This document shows positions 16,649 to 24,471 of a stretch of DNA of 64,000 nt, piece after piece. Made by a program: the position numbers and the translations under genes. Source of the DNA: an uncultured Ruminococcus sp. (GTDB lineage: Bacteria; Bacillota; Clostridia; Oscillospirales; Ruminococcaceae); contig CACYSH010000001.1 of NCBI GenBank assembly GCA_902776945.1, positions 1 through 64,000 of the forward strand, in the 5' to 3' direction. The notes beneath the pieces are model-generated. The model made no database searches. It had not been told where the DNA came from and was given only the letters and a program-made list of their open reading frames with translations. Every line of letters starts with the position of its first letter. The stretch's first letter is position 1.

Positions 16649-18334
16649 ATGAGTGAACTGATAATCGTCAGACCCGACAAATGCGTGGGCTGCAACAGCT
16701 GCGTCAGAGCCTGTCCATGTACCGAAGCGAATACCACCAGGGCTTTGGAGGACGGCAGATTCATCACGATGGTCAACAGCGACAGGTGCATTGCCTGCGG
16801 TGCGTGCGTAAAGGCGTGCAACCACGGCGCGAGAGATTATCTTGACGATACCGACGCTGCAATGTCGAGGATAATGAAGGGCGAAAAGCTCGTTATCCTT
16901 GCCACCCCCTCGATCAAGACCGTTTATCCCACAAGGTGGAAGAACATTCTTGAATGGTTCAGGAAGAAGGGCTGCATAATCTACGACGTATCTCTGGGCG
17001 CGGATATTTGCACATGGGCGCACCTCAGAGCTATCGAGAACAAGAGAGTTCCGAACATCATCACTCAGCCCTGCGCCGCGATAGTTAAGTACATAGAAAG
17101 CTATCAGCCCAAGCTGCTGACGAACCTTTCTCCGATACACAGCCCTATCGCCTGCGCCTGCGTATTCATCAGAAAGTATCAGAAGCGCACTCAGCCCATA
17201 GCCGTGCTTTCTCCCTGCATTGCGAAGAAAAACGAGTTTATGGACACGGGCGTTGCGGATTTCAACGTTACCTTCAAGAAGCTCAACGAGTATTTTGACA
17301 GGAACGACATAAGGATAGCCTCGCATTCCGATTCCGAATACGAATATGATTTCGAGGATATGCAGGGTCAGCTGGGCGGCGTTTATCCCCGTCCGGGCGG
17401 ACTTCGCGACAACCTCTGGCAGCACGACCCCGATATAAACATCACTACCTCCGAAGGCGTTCACAAGGTATATCCCGAGCTTGATATGTACGCTCAGATG
17501 CCCGAATTTAAGCACCCCGAGGTATTCGATGTGCTTTCGTGCGAATTTGGCTGCAACATCGGCCCCGGCACAGGCACAACGCAGACGGCATTCGACGTTA
17601 TGTCCTCGATGCGCCAGTATGAGAACAACGCCAAGAGCCGCCGCAAGACCACGGGCTTCCGCGGAAACGGCGACGACAAGCTGTTCAAGAGATTCGACGA
17701 CGAGCTTAAACTCAACGATTTCATGAGAAACTACAAGCCCGCCAAGCAGACACCTCCGCCGACCGAGCAGCAGCTTGAGGGCGTTTACGAAACAATGGGT
17801 ATGCACACCGATCAGGAGCGCAACTACAACTGTCACGCCTGCGGCTACAAGAGCTGCCGCGATATGGCTATCGCTATTTACCGCGGTCTGAACACGCCCG
17901 ATAACTGTATCGTTCACGCGAAATCGGTACTCGTTGCCAAGCACAGCGCCCTTGCCACGCAGCATGAAAAGCTGGCGGAGATCACGAACGAATGTCTTTC
18001 GCTGTCCGATACCCTCAAGAGCGGCGTAGATCAGATCATGACGAACATGACGACTATCGGCGAATCCACAAAGGCGACGAGCGAGAGAGCGGGAGTTGTA
18101 AACAATCTGCTGAAAAACGTTGTTGCTTTCTGCAACAGCAACACGACTATGGACGCAGGTACGGTAAAGCAGCTTGTTACCATACTGGAAACGACTATCA
18201 GCGCGTTCAGTGCGCTTGACGATAATGTAAATACCACGAATGAAAGCTCGAATATCATTAATAAGTCGATAAGCGAGATAACTGAGCTTGTTGATAAGAT
18301 CAATGCCGAGCTGCATAAGACCACCGAGGTATAA
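16649..18334 (+). CDS. Sensory-type [FeFe] hydrogenase-like protein
   Basis: 561 residues. Two ferredoxin clusters lie at the N terminus (CVGCNSCVRACP from residue 12; CIACGACVKACN from about 48). The hydrogenase large-subunit domain follows, with H-cluster motifs TQPCAAIVKY (L1), LSPCIAKKNEF (L2) and VLSCEFGCNIGPGTG (L3). L3 differs from catalytic enzymes and is closer to group C/D sensory forms. Then come a 4Fe-4S Fes-type domain (CHACGYKSCRDMAIAIYRGL ... NC) and about 120 residues of coiled coil like a signalling helix. I infer redox or H2 sensing that passes a signal to a partner, not bulk H2 turnover. No hydE/F/G maturase genes are nearby. AAGGAG lies 11 nt before the ATG. Confidence 0.85.
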   Translation: MSELIIVRPDKCVGCNSCVRACPCTEANTTRALEDGRFITMVNSDRCIACGACVKACNHGARDYLDDTDAAMSRIMKGEKLVILATPSIKTVYPTRWKNILEWFRKKGCIIYDVSLGADICTWAHLRAIENKRVPNIITQPCAAIVKYIESYQPKLLTNLSPIHSPIACACVFIRKYQKRTQPIAVLSPCIAKKNEFMDTGVADFNVTFKKLNEYFDRNDIRIASHSDSEYEYDFEDMQGQLGGVYPRPGGLRDNLWQHDPDINITTSEGVHKVYPELDMYAQMPEFKHPEVFDVLSCEFGCNIGPGTGTTQTAFDVMSSMRQYENNAKSRRKTTGFRGNGDDKLFKRFDDELKLNDFMRNYKPAKQTPPPTEQQLEGVYETMGMHTDQERNYNCHACGYKSCRDMAIAIYRGLNTPDNCIVHAKSVLVAKHSALATQHEKLAEITNECLSLSDTLKSGVDQIMTNMTTIGESTKATSERAGVVNNLLKNVVAFCNSNTTMDAGTVKQLVTILETTISAFSALDDNVNTTNESSNIINKSISEITELVDKINAELHKTTEV

Positions 18335-18381
18335 TAACAGATCGCAACATATCATTTTTTCACCTCACTTTTCTAAAGCGG

Positions 18382-18414
18382 AAGTCCACAGGCTTATAGT
18401 CTGCGGACTTTTGC
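18382..18414 (+). terminator. Intrinsic terminator
   Basis: AAGTCCACAG pairs with CTGCGGACTT (18401-18410), followed by TTGCTTT. It closes the hydrogenase-like gene. Confidence 0.6.
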
Positions 18415-18433
18415 TTTCTGATTTATGATATAT

Positions 18434-18462
18434 TTGACAAACCTCTTTATTTCTGATATAAT
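18434..18462 (+). promoter_or_regulatory. Consensus promoter of the spermidine-synthase-like gene
   Basis: TTGACA (18434-18439), 17 nt, TATAAT (18457-18462). Confidence 0.85.
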
Positions 18463-18493
18463 ATATCTGCAAATTGTTTACGGAGTGTGATAT

Positions 18494-20098
18494 ATGGAAG
18501 ATAAAACCAAACGCCGGGCGGGCGTTCTCGGCAGAAAATGGTACTTATACCTCACGGAATTTTTCGCGGGAATGTCCGTTATGGCTGTTGAACTTGGCGC
18601 AAGCCGTCTGCTCGCACCCTATTTCAGCTCGTCGCAGATAGTCTGGACGATCATCATCGGCACGATAATGATAGCAATGGCGCTCGGCAATATCTACGGC
18701 GGACGCAGCGCCGACAAAGACCCCGACCCCGACCGTCTTTATAACCGTCTGCTCATATCGGCGGTGTGGACGGCGGCTATCCCTGTTCTCGGAAAACTCG
18801 TGATACTGCTCGTGTCGGGACTGCTGGTGTTCACCGTCAGCACGAATTTCCTGATATGGGCGGCGTTTCTGTCGTGTATGCTAATATTCGTCTACCCGCT
18901 GTTCCTGCTCGGAACGTGTACACCGTCGCTCGTGAAATACGCCGTCGGCAGCCTTGACGACAGCGGCAAGACGGTCGGTCTGCTGAACGCCTCGAACACT
19001 ATCGGCAGCATAATCGGCACATTTGTTCCGACGTTTCTTTCGATACCCGCATTCGGTACGGCGGTGACGTTCCTCATTTTTTCGGGAATATTGCTGCTGC
19101 TGGCGGCGGTGTATTTTGTTTCCTGCAAGCGGAAGATCGTCAGCGTGTGCGTGTGTACGGTGCTGTTTGTGCTGTGCTGCATTTTCGGCACGCAGGCGGG
19201 CTTTGCTTTTTGGGAAAAGGGGCTGACCTACGAGGGCGAGAGCGTTTACAATTATTTGCAGGTGAAGGAGGACGACGAACGCACTATCCTCTCGACGAAC
19301 GTGCTTTTCGGCGTGCAGTCGGTGGCGATGAAGGGCGGCGGGCTTTCGGGGCTTTACTACGATACCGCGCTTGCCGCGCCGATGATGACAGGCTCGCCCG
19401 AAGGCACGGAAATACTTGTGCTTGGCATGGGTTCGGGTACCTACGCGACGGAATGCGCGGAGTTTATCGGCGGCGTGACAGTCGAGGGAGTTGAGATCGA
19501 CGAGAAGATAACAGGGCTTGCACGGGAATATTTCGGTTTGCCAGAGAGCGTGAAGGTCACTACCTACGACGGCAGGGCTTTTCTGAACGTTTCCGACAAG
19601 AAATATGATGTGATAATGGTTGACGCTTATCAGGATATAACGATACCTTTTCAGATGTCGAGCGTGGAGTTTTTCCGGCTTGTCAGGGAGCATTTGAATG
19701 AAAACGGCGTTATGGTCGTAAATATGAACATGAAGTCCGACCGGGCGGGGAGCGTGAATGACAGGCTTATCGACACGATAGCGGCGGTTTTTCCCGAGAT
19801 TTACACGGTGGATGTAAAGTATTCGACTAACCGCGAGCTGTTTGCTTCGTGTTCGCCCGAGATGTGCGGGCGCTTGAAAGAGTGTGCGGAGAATCTGGAA
19901 AACGAGCAGCTGAAATATGTTATGCTTGATGTTTATGAGCGGCTTGAACGGCGCACTCCGACCGGAGAGCCGCTGACCGATGATAAAGCGCCGGTGGAGC
20001 TGTTGGGTATGCAGGTCATTGACGATCTTATCGGAGAGGAACTGGGGTATTATCGTGAACTGGTGCAGGAAGAGGGCATAAGCGCTCTGCTGGAGTAA
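18494..20098 (+). CDS. Membrane protein fused to a spermidine synthase-like domain
   Basis: 534 residues. The N-terminal 240 residues form about seven membrane helices of the MFS-like/spermidine-synthase-associated type (EFFAGMSVMAVELGASRLLA start, LLGTCTPSLVKYAVGSL, VGLLNASNTIGSIIGTFVPT). The C-terminal 270 residues form a Rossmann methyltransferase-like polyamine synthase fold (EILVLGMGSGTYATECAEF, VEGVEIDEKI, VKVTTYDGRAFL, YDVIMVDAYQDITIPFQMSS). Such fusions are common in anaerobes and poorly characterised. A polyamine-related reaction at the membrane is the best guess. It lies 27 nt before the M15 peptidase gene and probably shares its transcript. Confidence 0.82.
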   Translation: MEDKTKRRAGVLGRKWYLYLTEFFAGMSVMAVELGASRLLAPYFSSSQIVWTIIIGTIMIAMALGNIYGGRSADKDPDPDRLYNRLLISAVWTAAIPVLGKLVILLVSGLLVFTVSTNFLIWAAFLSCMLIFVYPLFLLGTCTPSLVKYAVGSLDDSGKTVGLLNASNTIGSIIGTFVPTFLSIPAFGTAVTFLIFSGILLLLAAVYFVSCKRKIVSVCVCTVLFVLCCIFGTQAGFAFWEKGLTYEGESVYNYLQVKEDDERTILSTNVLFGVQSVAMKGGGLSGLYYDTALAAPMMTGSPEGTEILVLGMGSGTYATECAEFIGGVTVEGVEIDEKITGLAREYFGLPESVKVTTYDGRAFLNVSDKKYDVIMVDAYQDITIPFQMSSVEFFRLVREHLNENGVMVVNMNMKSDRAGSVNDRLIDTIAAVFPEIYTVDVKYSTNRELFASCSPEMCGRLKECAENLENEQLKYVMLDVYERLERRTPTGEPLTDDKAPVELLGMQVIDDLIGEELGYYRELVQEEGISALLE

Positions 20099-20125
20099 GC
20101 CTTCTGAAAGGAGAATAGAATAATC

Positions 20126-20686
20126 ATGAACGAAACAGGAATATTCACGCTTGATAATGAGCTTATCGCAAAGCTGAACCTCCCCGCCGACGCGCTTATC
20201 ACGCCCGATGAGCTGCGGCGGGTCTGCGTGAGATACATTGATTTTGACGGGAAAGAGCAGACGGGAAGTCTCATCTGCGCGGAAAAGGCGGCTCCCTCAC
20301 TTGCGGAGATTTTTGATAAGCTGTTCGAGGCTCGCTACCCGATAGAAAAGATACGCTTCGCCCATGAGTACGGCGGCGACGACGACCTTATCATGGCTGA
20401 CAACGCGACTTCATGCTTTAATTATCGGTTTGTCGCCAATACGCAGACCCTTTCGCTCCACGCCCGCGGGCTTGCCGTTGACATCAACCCGCTTTACAAT
20501 CCTTATATCCAGAACGGCGTGGTAATGCCCGCGAACGCCGCACCCTACGCCGACCGCAAGGCGGATTTTCCGCACAAGATCACTCACCGCGACCTGTGTT
20601 TTAAGCTGTTTAAAAAGCACGGCTGGCGCTGGGGCGGAGACTGGCGGCATGACAAGGATTATCAGCATTTTTATCTCGATGCGTGA
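20126..20686 (+). CDS. M15-family peptidase (D-alanyl-D-alanine carboxypeptidase/endolysin-like)
   Basis: 186 residues. The zinc site of the M15 fold is visible: SLHARGLAVDINPLYNPY (His and Asp ligands, about 111-128) and WGGDWRHDKDYQHFYLD at the C terminus (second His). The family cuts peptidoglycan stem peptides. No signal peptide or membrane segment is present, so the protein is either released by another route or acts on cytosolic muropeptides. AAAGGAG lies before the ATG at 20126. It is second in the unit after the spermidine-synthase-like gene. Confidence 0.82.
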   Translation: MNETGIFTLDNELIAKLNLPADALITPDELRRVCVRYIDFDGKEQTGSLICAEKAAPSLAEIFDKLFEARYPIEKIRFAHEYGGDDDLIMADNATSCFNYRFVANTQTLSLHARGLAVDINPLYNPYIQNGVVMPANAAPYADRKADFPHKITHRDLCFKLFKKHGWRWGGDWRHDKDYQHFYLDA

Positions 20687-20772
20687 GAGCGGCGCGTTAA
20701 AAATTTGATATATGATACGATAAAATCACAAACATTTATTTGTCATAATTCGCTAAAATGTTTGAAACCCTA

Positions 20773-20801
20773 TTGACAAAACGATATAAATATGATAAAA
20801 T
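20773..20801 (+). promoter_or_regulatory. Promoter of the Panacea-domain gene
   Basis: TTGACA (20773-20778), 17 nt, TAAAAT (20796-20801). Confidence 0.8.
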
Positions 20802-20834
20802 ATTTAATATCCGATAGCGGGGGAGATGAAGTCT

Positions 20835-21281
20835 ATGGCTGAAGCAAAGCACCAAAAATATGATGTTTTAAAGCTCAGTGAGTTTATTATAAAGTATTAT
20901 AACGACAATAATAAGAGAATAACCCGTATGCGGCTTCAGGAGATATTATACTTTATGCAGGCTTATTTTCTTTTACAAACGGATAATGTATGCTTTATTG
21001 ATAATATAGAAGCTCATATCGAGGGACCCGTCATTCAGGCGGTCAATAACAGGTACCGCGACGCGGGTATTGACCCGCTGTATGTGTCGAAAAGCTATGT
21101 CCGTCCCCATTTTACCGATGACGATATTGAGCTTATCCGCGAGGTGCTGAATTTCACCTACGACTGGAGCAACACGATGATGACGAAGCTTATCCACGAC
21201 CAAAAGCCTTTTCGCACTGCGCGTGATTCGCACAGTAAGGTCATTCCGCCGGATAAGCTGAAAAAATACTTTTCAAAATAA
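20835..21281 (+). CDS. Panacea-domain (DUF4065/GepA-like) protein
   Basis: 148 residues. KLSEFIIKYYNDNNKRITRM, LQEILYFMQAYFLL and AHIEGPVIQAVNNRYRDAG match the Panacea/SocA-type antitoxin fold, which neutralises many unrelated toxins or acts with proteolysis and phage genes. No toxin-like gene is beside it: the M15 gene is upstream and the next gene is convergent. It may therefore be a solitary member. ATG 20826 overlaps the GGGGGAG ribosome site, so ATG 20835, 9 nt after it, is the better start. Confidence 0.75.
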   Translation: MAEAKHQKYDVLKLSEFIIKYYNDNNKRITRMRLQEILYFMQAYFLLQTDNVCFIDNIEAHIEGPVIQAVNNRYRDAGIDPLYVSKSYVRPHFTDDDIELIREVLNFTYDWSNTMMTKLIHDQKPFRTARDSHSKVIPPDKLKKYFSK

Positions 21282-21312
21282 TGTGGCTGTAATATTTTCC
21301 TATTATCATAAA

Positions 21313-21349
21313 GACCTCCACGGGCGTTCGCGTTCGCGGGGGTTTTTGT
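21313..21349 (+). terminator. Intrinsic terminator
   Basis: GACCTCCACGGGC pairs imperfectly with CGCGGGGGTTTTTG, followed by a T run. It closes the Panacea gene. Confidence 0.65.
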
Positions 21350-21357
21350 TTTGCATA

Positions 21358-21397
21358 AAAAGCGTGCTCCGCAGGTTGCCCTGCGGAGCGCAATTTT
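21358..21397 (-). terminator. Strong intrinsic terminator
   Basis: GCTCCGCAGG (21366-21375) and CCTGCGGAGC (21380-21389) form a perfect stem with A/T runs on both sides. It closes the minus-strand GGDEF gene and can also work on the plus strand. Confidence 0.8.
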
Positions 21398-21429
21398 TGT
21401 GGATATTAAAAAATTGAGGCTGTCTTTTG

Positions 21430-22668
21430 TCAGATACCCATAACCTGGAGTACCATGTTTCCGCCGTTTCTCTTTGCGTCGCGGAGTACGTTGTCGAGCT
21501 TTACAAGCAGTGCCGAAACGCTCATGCAGTCGCCGGGCAGATAGTGATAGGTGCTGCCGGAGGCGGTAAGCTGAACGTTCAGGTTAGCCACGGTGTACCA
21601 CTCGGAGAGGGTCTGGATAACGTGCTCGGAGATACGAGCCGCCTGCATATCCGATACCTCTCTGTTGAATACGAAGCAAAATTCGTTGCCCGTGATGTTG
21701 TAAATTTCAGCGTCGTTGTTGTAATCTGCCTTAAGGCGCTCGGCTACCATAGCGAGGTATTCGTCGCCGAAGTCGTAGCCGTACATATCGTTTATGCTGC
21801 GGAAGTTGTCAAGGTCGAATACCGCGACGTTGAACTGGTCGCTTTCAAGCCGCGGCGTAAGGTCGTTATCGAGCGCGTAACGGTTCTTCAAGCCGGTAAG
21901 AATGTTGGTGTAAGCCATTTCGCTGGCTTTTTCCTTGGTGTGCTTGAACTTTTTCGTTGCGGCTTCGATCTCGGCAGCCTGTTTGGCAAGAGACTCGCGG
22001 TTTCTCTTGGAAATCTGAGAAATAATGAATATGGCGATCTCTGCGGCAATGGTAACGCCGACGATTACCAGCTCGGCGACCATGAACGCACGACGGATAC
22101 GAACGATCTTATCTTCTATGGCTTTTTCCGAAAGCTCGATAGTAACCGAGAACATCTCGATAGCGGTGGTCTGGAGCGGGTGGATCTCCTGAACGTAGGT
22201 GTTACGTCTTACGTCAACTGTGGAATCGCCGCCGATAAAATCGGAAAGCATCACTTCAACTCGCGCTCTGTAAGCGTCGATGAACGCCTTTGCGTGCTTG
22301 TAACGGCGCAGCTCCGCGTCGGATTTTTTATATGCTTCATAAGCGGTAAGCTCGTTCGTGATGTTATCGAATGAAGAATGAATATCGTTGATAGTGTTGG
22401 TAGGGTCGGACGAAGCGGTACCTGAAACGAGCATCAGCAGATTGGTGTTGGTGGTAAGAAGCTCGCTATTTACGTTTGAAACGTTTCGTATCGAGTCGAT
22501 AGTCTCATCGTAAACTCTCATGGTTCTTGTAATACCCTGATAGATAACGGATACGAATATAAACGAGAATACGAAAATCAAAACAGCCGCTACAATAAAC
22601 ACTTTGTTGGGGTTTTCCTGATTGATCTCGGCGGCAGTGTCAACGAGCTTTTTTCTCTTTTTAGCCAT
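21430..22668 (-). CDS. Membrane GGDEF protein with degenerate active site
   Basis: 412 residues. Membrane helix at about 23-45 (VFIVAAVLIFVFSFIFVSVI), an extracytoplasmic four-helix-bundle-like sensor to about 190, a second membrane helix at about 195-217, a short coiled coil, and a GGDEF domain at about 250-410 (LTGLKNRYALDNDL; VAVFDLDNFRSINDMYGYDF). The signature reads ITGNEFCFVF in place of GG(D/E)EF, so cyclase activity is unlikely and c-di-GMP or GTP binding or protein contact is more likely. It follows the binding-protein gene by 15 nt with AAGGAGG upstream. I infer a pair in which ligand-bound lipoprotein docks on this receptor. Confidence 0.88.
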   Translation of the reverse strand: MAKKRKKLVDTAAEINQENPNKVFIVAAVLIFVFSFIFVSVIYQGITRTMRVYDETIDSIRNVSNVNSELLTTNTNLLMLVSGTASSDPTNTINDIHSSFDNITNELTAYEAYKKSDAELRRYKHAKAFIDAYRARVEVMLSDFIGGDSTVDVRRNTYVQEIHPLQTTAIEMFSVTIELSEKAIEDKIVRIRRAFMVAELVIVGVTIAAEIAIFIISQISKRNRESLAKQAAEIEAATKKFKHTKEKASEMAYTNILTGLKNRYALDNDLTPRLESDQFNVAVFDLDNFRSINDMYGYDFGDEYLAMVAERLKADYNNDAEIYNITGNEFCFVFNREVSDMQAARISEHVIQTLSEWYTVANLNVQLTASGSTYHYLPGDCMSVSALLVKLDNVLRDAKRNGGNMVLQVMGI

Positions 22669-22683
22669 TATTACCGCACCTCC

Positions 22684-23721
22684 TTACTTGGCAACGCCGT
22701 TCTGATTCTGACCGAATGTATCGGGGTGTATCAGAAGCTGCGAAATATCGTCGCTGTAATTGTTAAGGGAGATGTAAGTAGCGCCCGTGTCAATGTTGGA
22801 GGGAATGGTCTTCGAGGACGACACGCCGTTTACCGTAACGGTATCGAGGAGGTCGGTAGCGTACTTTACTCCCAGATAGCCCATGTTGTAGGGCGACTGG
22901 ATTATGGTACCCGTTAGGGTCTGATCCATAAGGAACGAGATCTCGGTATCGTTGGAATTGTAGCCGATAACTCTTACCTTGCCTGAAAGATCCAGTTCGG
23001 AAACAGCGTCGCAGGCACCGATAGTCGATTTCTCGTTTGTGGTATAGATAAGTTTAAGATCAGGGTGGGCTTTTATAGCGTCAATTGCCTGCTGCTTTGC
23101 GGAGGCAGAATCACCGTCGCAGGATACTTCGACAACAAACTGAATGCCTTCCGAGCCTTCACTTGCCTTTAAAGCCTGTTTAAAGCCGTTTACACGGTCG
23201 CTGGCGGCGCTGGAAGTCTGGGAGTGCTTGATGATAGCTACTTTGCCCTTGCCGAAGAGAATGGAGTTGTTGGCGTTTCTTCCCGCGATATTGCCTGCCG
23301 AAAGATTATCGGTGCCGATGTAGGAAACGCCTTTGAACGAGGTCGGAGCGTCGATCGCAATGAGCTTTATTCCGGCGTTCTGTGCAGCGCTGAGGTCGTC
23401 GTTAAGAGCGGAGGGGTCATTGGGAGCAAAAACGATAGCCTTTGCTTTTTCGGCGATCGCCTGCTGAATGAGCTTTTTCTGGGTATCAATATCATTCGTG
23501 TTCGTTGCGTTCTCGTATACGATGTTGTATCCAAGCTCGCTGCCTGCGTCCTCAGCGCCTTGCTGAACCAGATCCCAGAACTGAATGCCCTGCGACTGTC
23601 CGATAACATAAATAGTTTCCGTTTTTTGAGAACTGCCACAGCCCGAGCCTGCAAACGCCATTGAAAAAGCAAGAGCGCAGGCGGTTATCCGCGATAGCAA
23701 TCCGCGTTTTTTTCTGTTCAT
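22684..23721 (-). CDS. RbsB-like sugar-binding lipoprotein
   Basis: 345 residues. A lipoprotein signal peptide ends at AFAGSGCGSS (about 22-31), so the protein is anchored on the outer face. The type 1 periplasmic-binding fold of ribose/galactose-type proteins is clear: IYVIGQSQGIQFWDLVQQGA, AKAIVFAPNDPSAL, IKLIAIDAP, ARVNGFKQ-like SDRVNGFKQALK, LIYTTNEKSTIGA, VRVIGYNSNDTEI. No ABC permease or ATPase gene is nearby. Its partner is the GGDEF membrane protein downstream, which suggests sensing and not transport. AAGGAGG precedes the ATG. Confidence 0.9.
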   Translation of the reverse strand: MNRKKRGLLSRITACALAFSMAFAGSGCGSSQKTETIYVIGQSQGIQFWDLVQQGAEDAGSELGYNIVYENATNTNDIDTQKKLIQQAIAEKAKAIVFAPNDPSALNDDLSAAQNAGIKLIAIDAPTSFKGVSYIGTDNLSAGNIAGRNANNSILFGKGKVAIIKHSQTSSAASDRVNGFKQALKASEGSEGIQFVVEVSCDGDSASAKQQAIDAIKAHPDLKLIYTTNEKSTIGACDAVSELDLSGKVRVIGYNSNDTEISFLMDQTLTGTIIQSPYNMGYLGVKYATDLLDTVTVNGVSSSKTIPSNIDTGATYISLNNYSDDISQLLIHPDTFGQNQNGVAK

Positions 23722-23749
23722 AATAAGCTGAACCTCCTTAATATGAAAT

Positions 23750-23778
23750 ATTATAGCCGATTGTAAAACTCAAATCAA
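23750..23778 (-). promoter_or_regulatory. Proximal promoter of the binding-protein/GGDEF unit
   Basis: TTGATT (23778-23773), 17 nt, TATAAT (23755-23750) on the minus strand, about 25 nt before the ribosome site. Confidence 0.75.
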
Positions 23779-24013
23779 TGCTGTAAATACGCAGATCTTG
23801 CAATTATGCAGGTGGGTTTTCCCGGATTTTTGAAGTTACAAATGGGCATAACCATTTCAAGATCTCCATATTGCAGCAAATGACTTTTTTGACTTTTGCA
23901 GTCAGCTAATGAAATATTAGATTTCCCGCCAACGGGCAAGCGTACCGCGGGCAGGTGCCGCGCACATAAGAACGCGGTGTGTCCTTTTTGAAGGACATAT
24001 ATCCACAATTAAT

Positions 24014-24042
24014 ATTTTATCACAAAATCAACAAAAATACAA
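24014..24042 (-). promoter_or_regulatory. Possible distal promoter with long leader
   Basis: TTGTAT (24042-24037), 17 nt, TAAAAT (24019-24014) on the minus strand, giving a leader of about 285 nt before the lipoprotein gene. The leader begins with a small hairpin GTCCTT/AAGGAC and holds CCGCG/CGCGG and GCCCG/CGGGA pairings. I found no match to c-di-GMP riboswitch signatures. 24043-24314 has no visible gene. Confidence 0.4.
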
Positions 24043-24314
24043 GCGGTAAGGGCTGACTATTATGACGAAATTTTTTTTATCTATTTGTGCAATATTAACC
24101 AACGCCGCAAAGGCTGCCGAAAAACCGCATTACAGGCGGCGCTTTCAGTATACCTTATTTATATAATTTATATATATTCCCGTATAAAAGCGACCGCGCT
24201 GCGGTCATTAATTTCGGATAAAAAAGCAGTCGGGCGGCAGCGGCGTTTAGTACGTTTTGCATACCAAAAATTGCTCTTGTACATAAAAATTCACTTTTTT
24301 CTGTTGATTAATAC

Positions 24315-24343
24315 TTGACAACTTTATTAATAAGTGCTATACT
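24315..24343 (+). promoter_or_regulatory. Promoter of the TerY-P-like operon
   Basis: TTGACA (24315-24320), 17 nt, TATACT (24338-24343). The leader is about 120 nt and AT-rich. Confidence 0.85.
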
Positions 24344-24471
24344 ATAAATAAGTGGATTTATATGAGGGTCGTTTGCGCACTTTTGCATGAACAGACGGCG
24401 GCCTCTGCAAGATATAAAATTATTAAATTATTAATGTGATATAAAATTATTAATGTCAGGAGAGTTGGTTT

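Noticed and set aside
16535..18355. 606-codon open frame on the minus strand opposite the hydrogenase-like gene
   Set aside because: It is a shadow of the third-position GC pattern of the real gene; no motifs, and its ends lie in repeat sequence.
23722..24010. c-di-GMP riboswitch in the leader before the GGDEF unit
   Set aside because: Sought because of the GGDEF gene, but no class I or II signature was found.
24085..24318. Small 77-codon frame upstream of the TerY-P-like operon
   Set aside because: No ribosome site, low-complexity AT-rich translation, and it overlaps the operon promoter.
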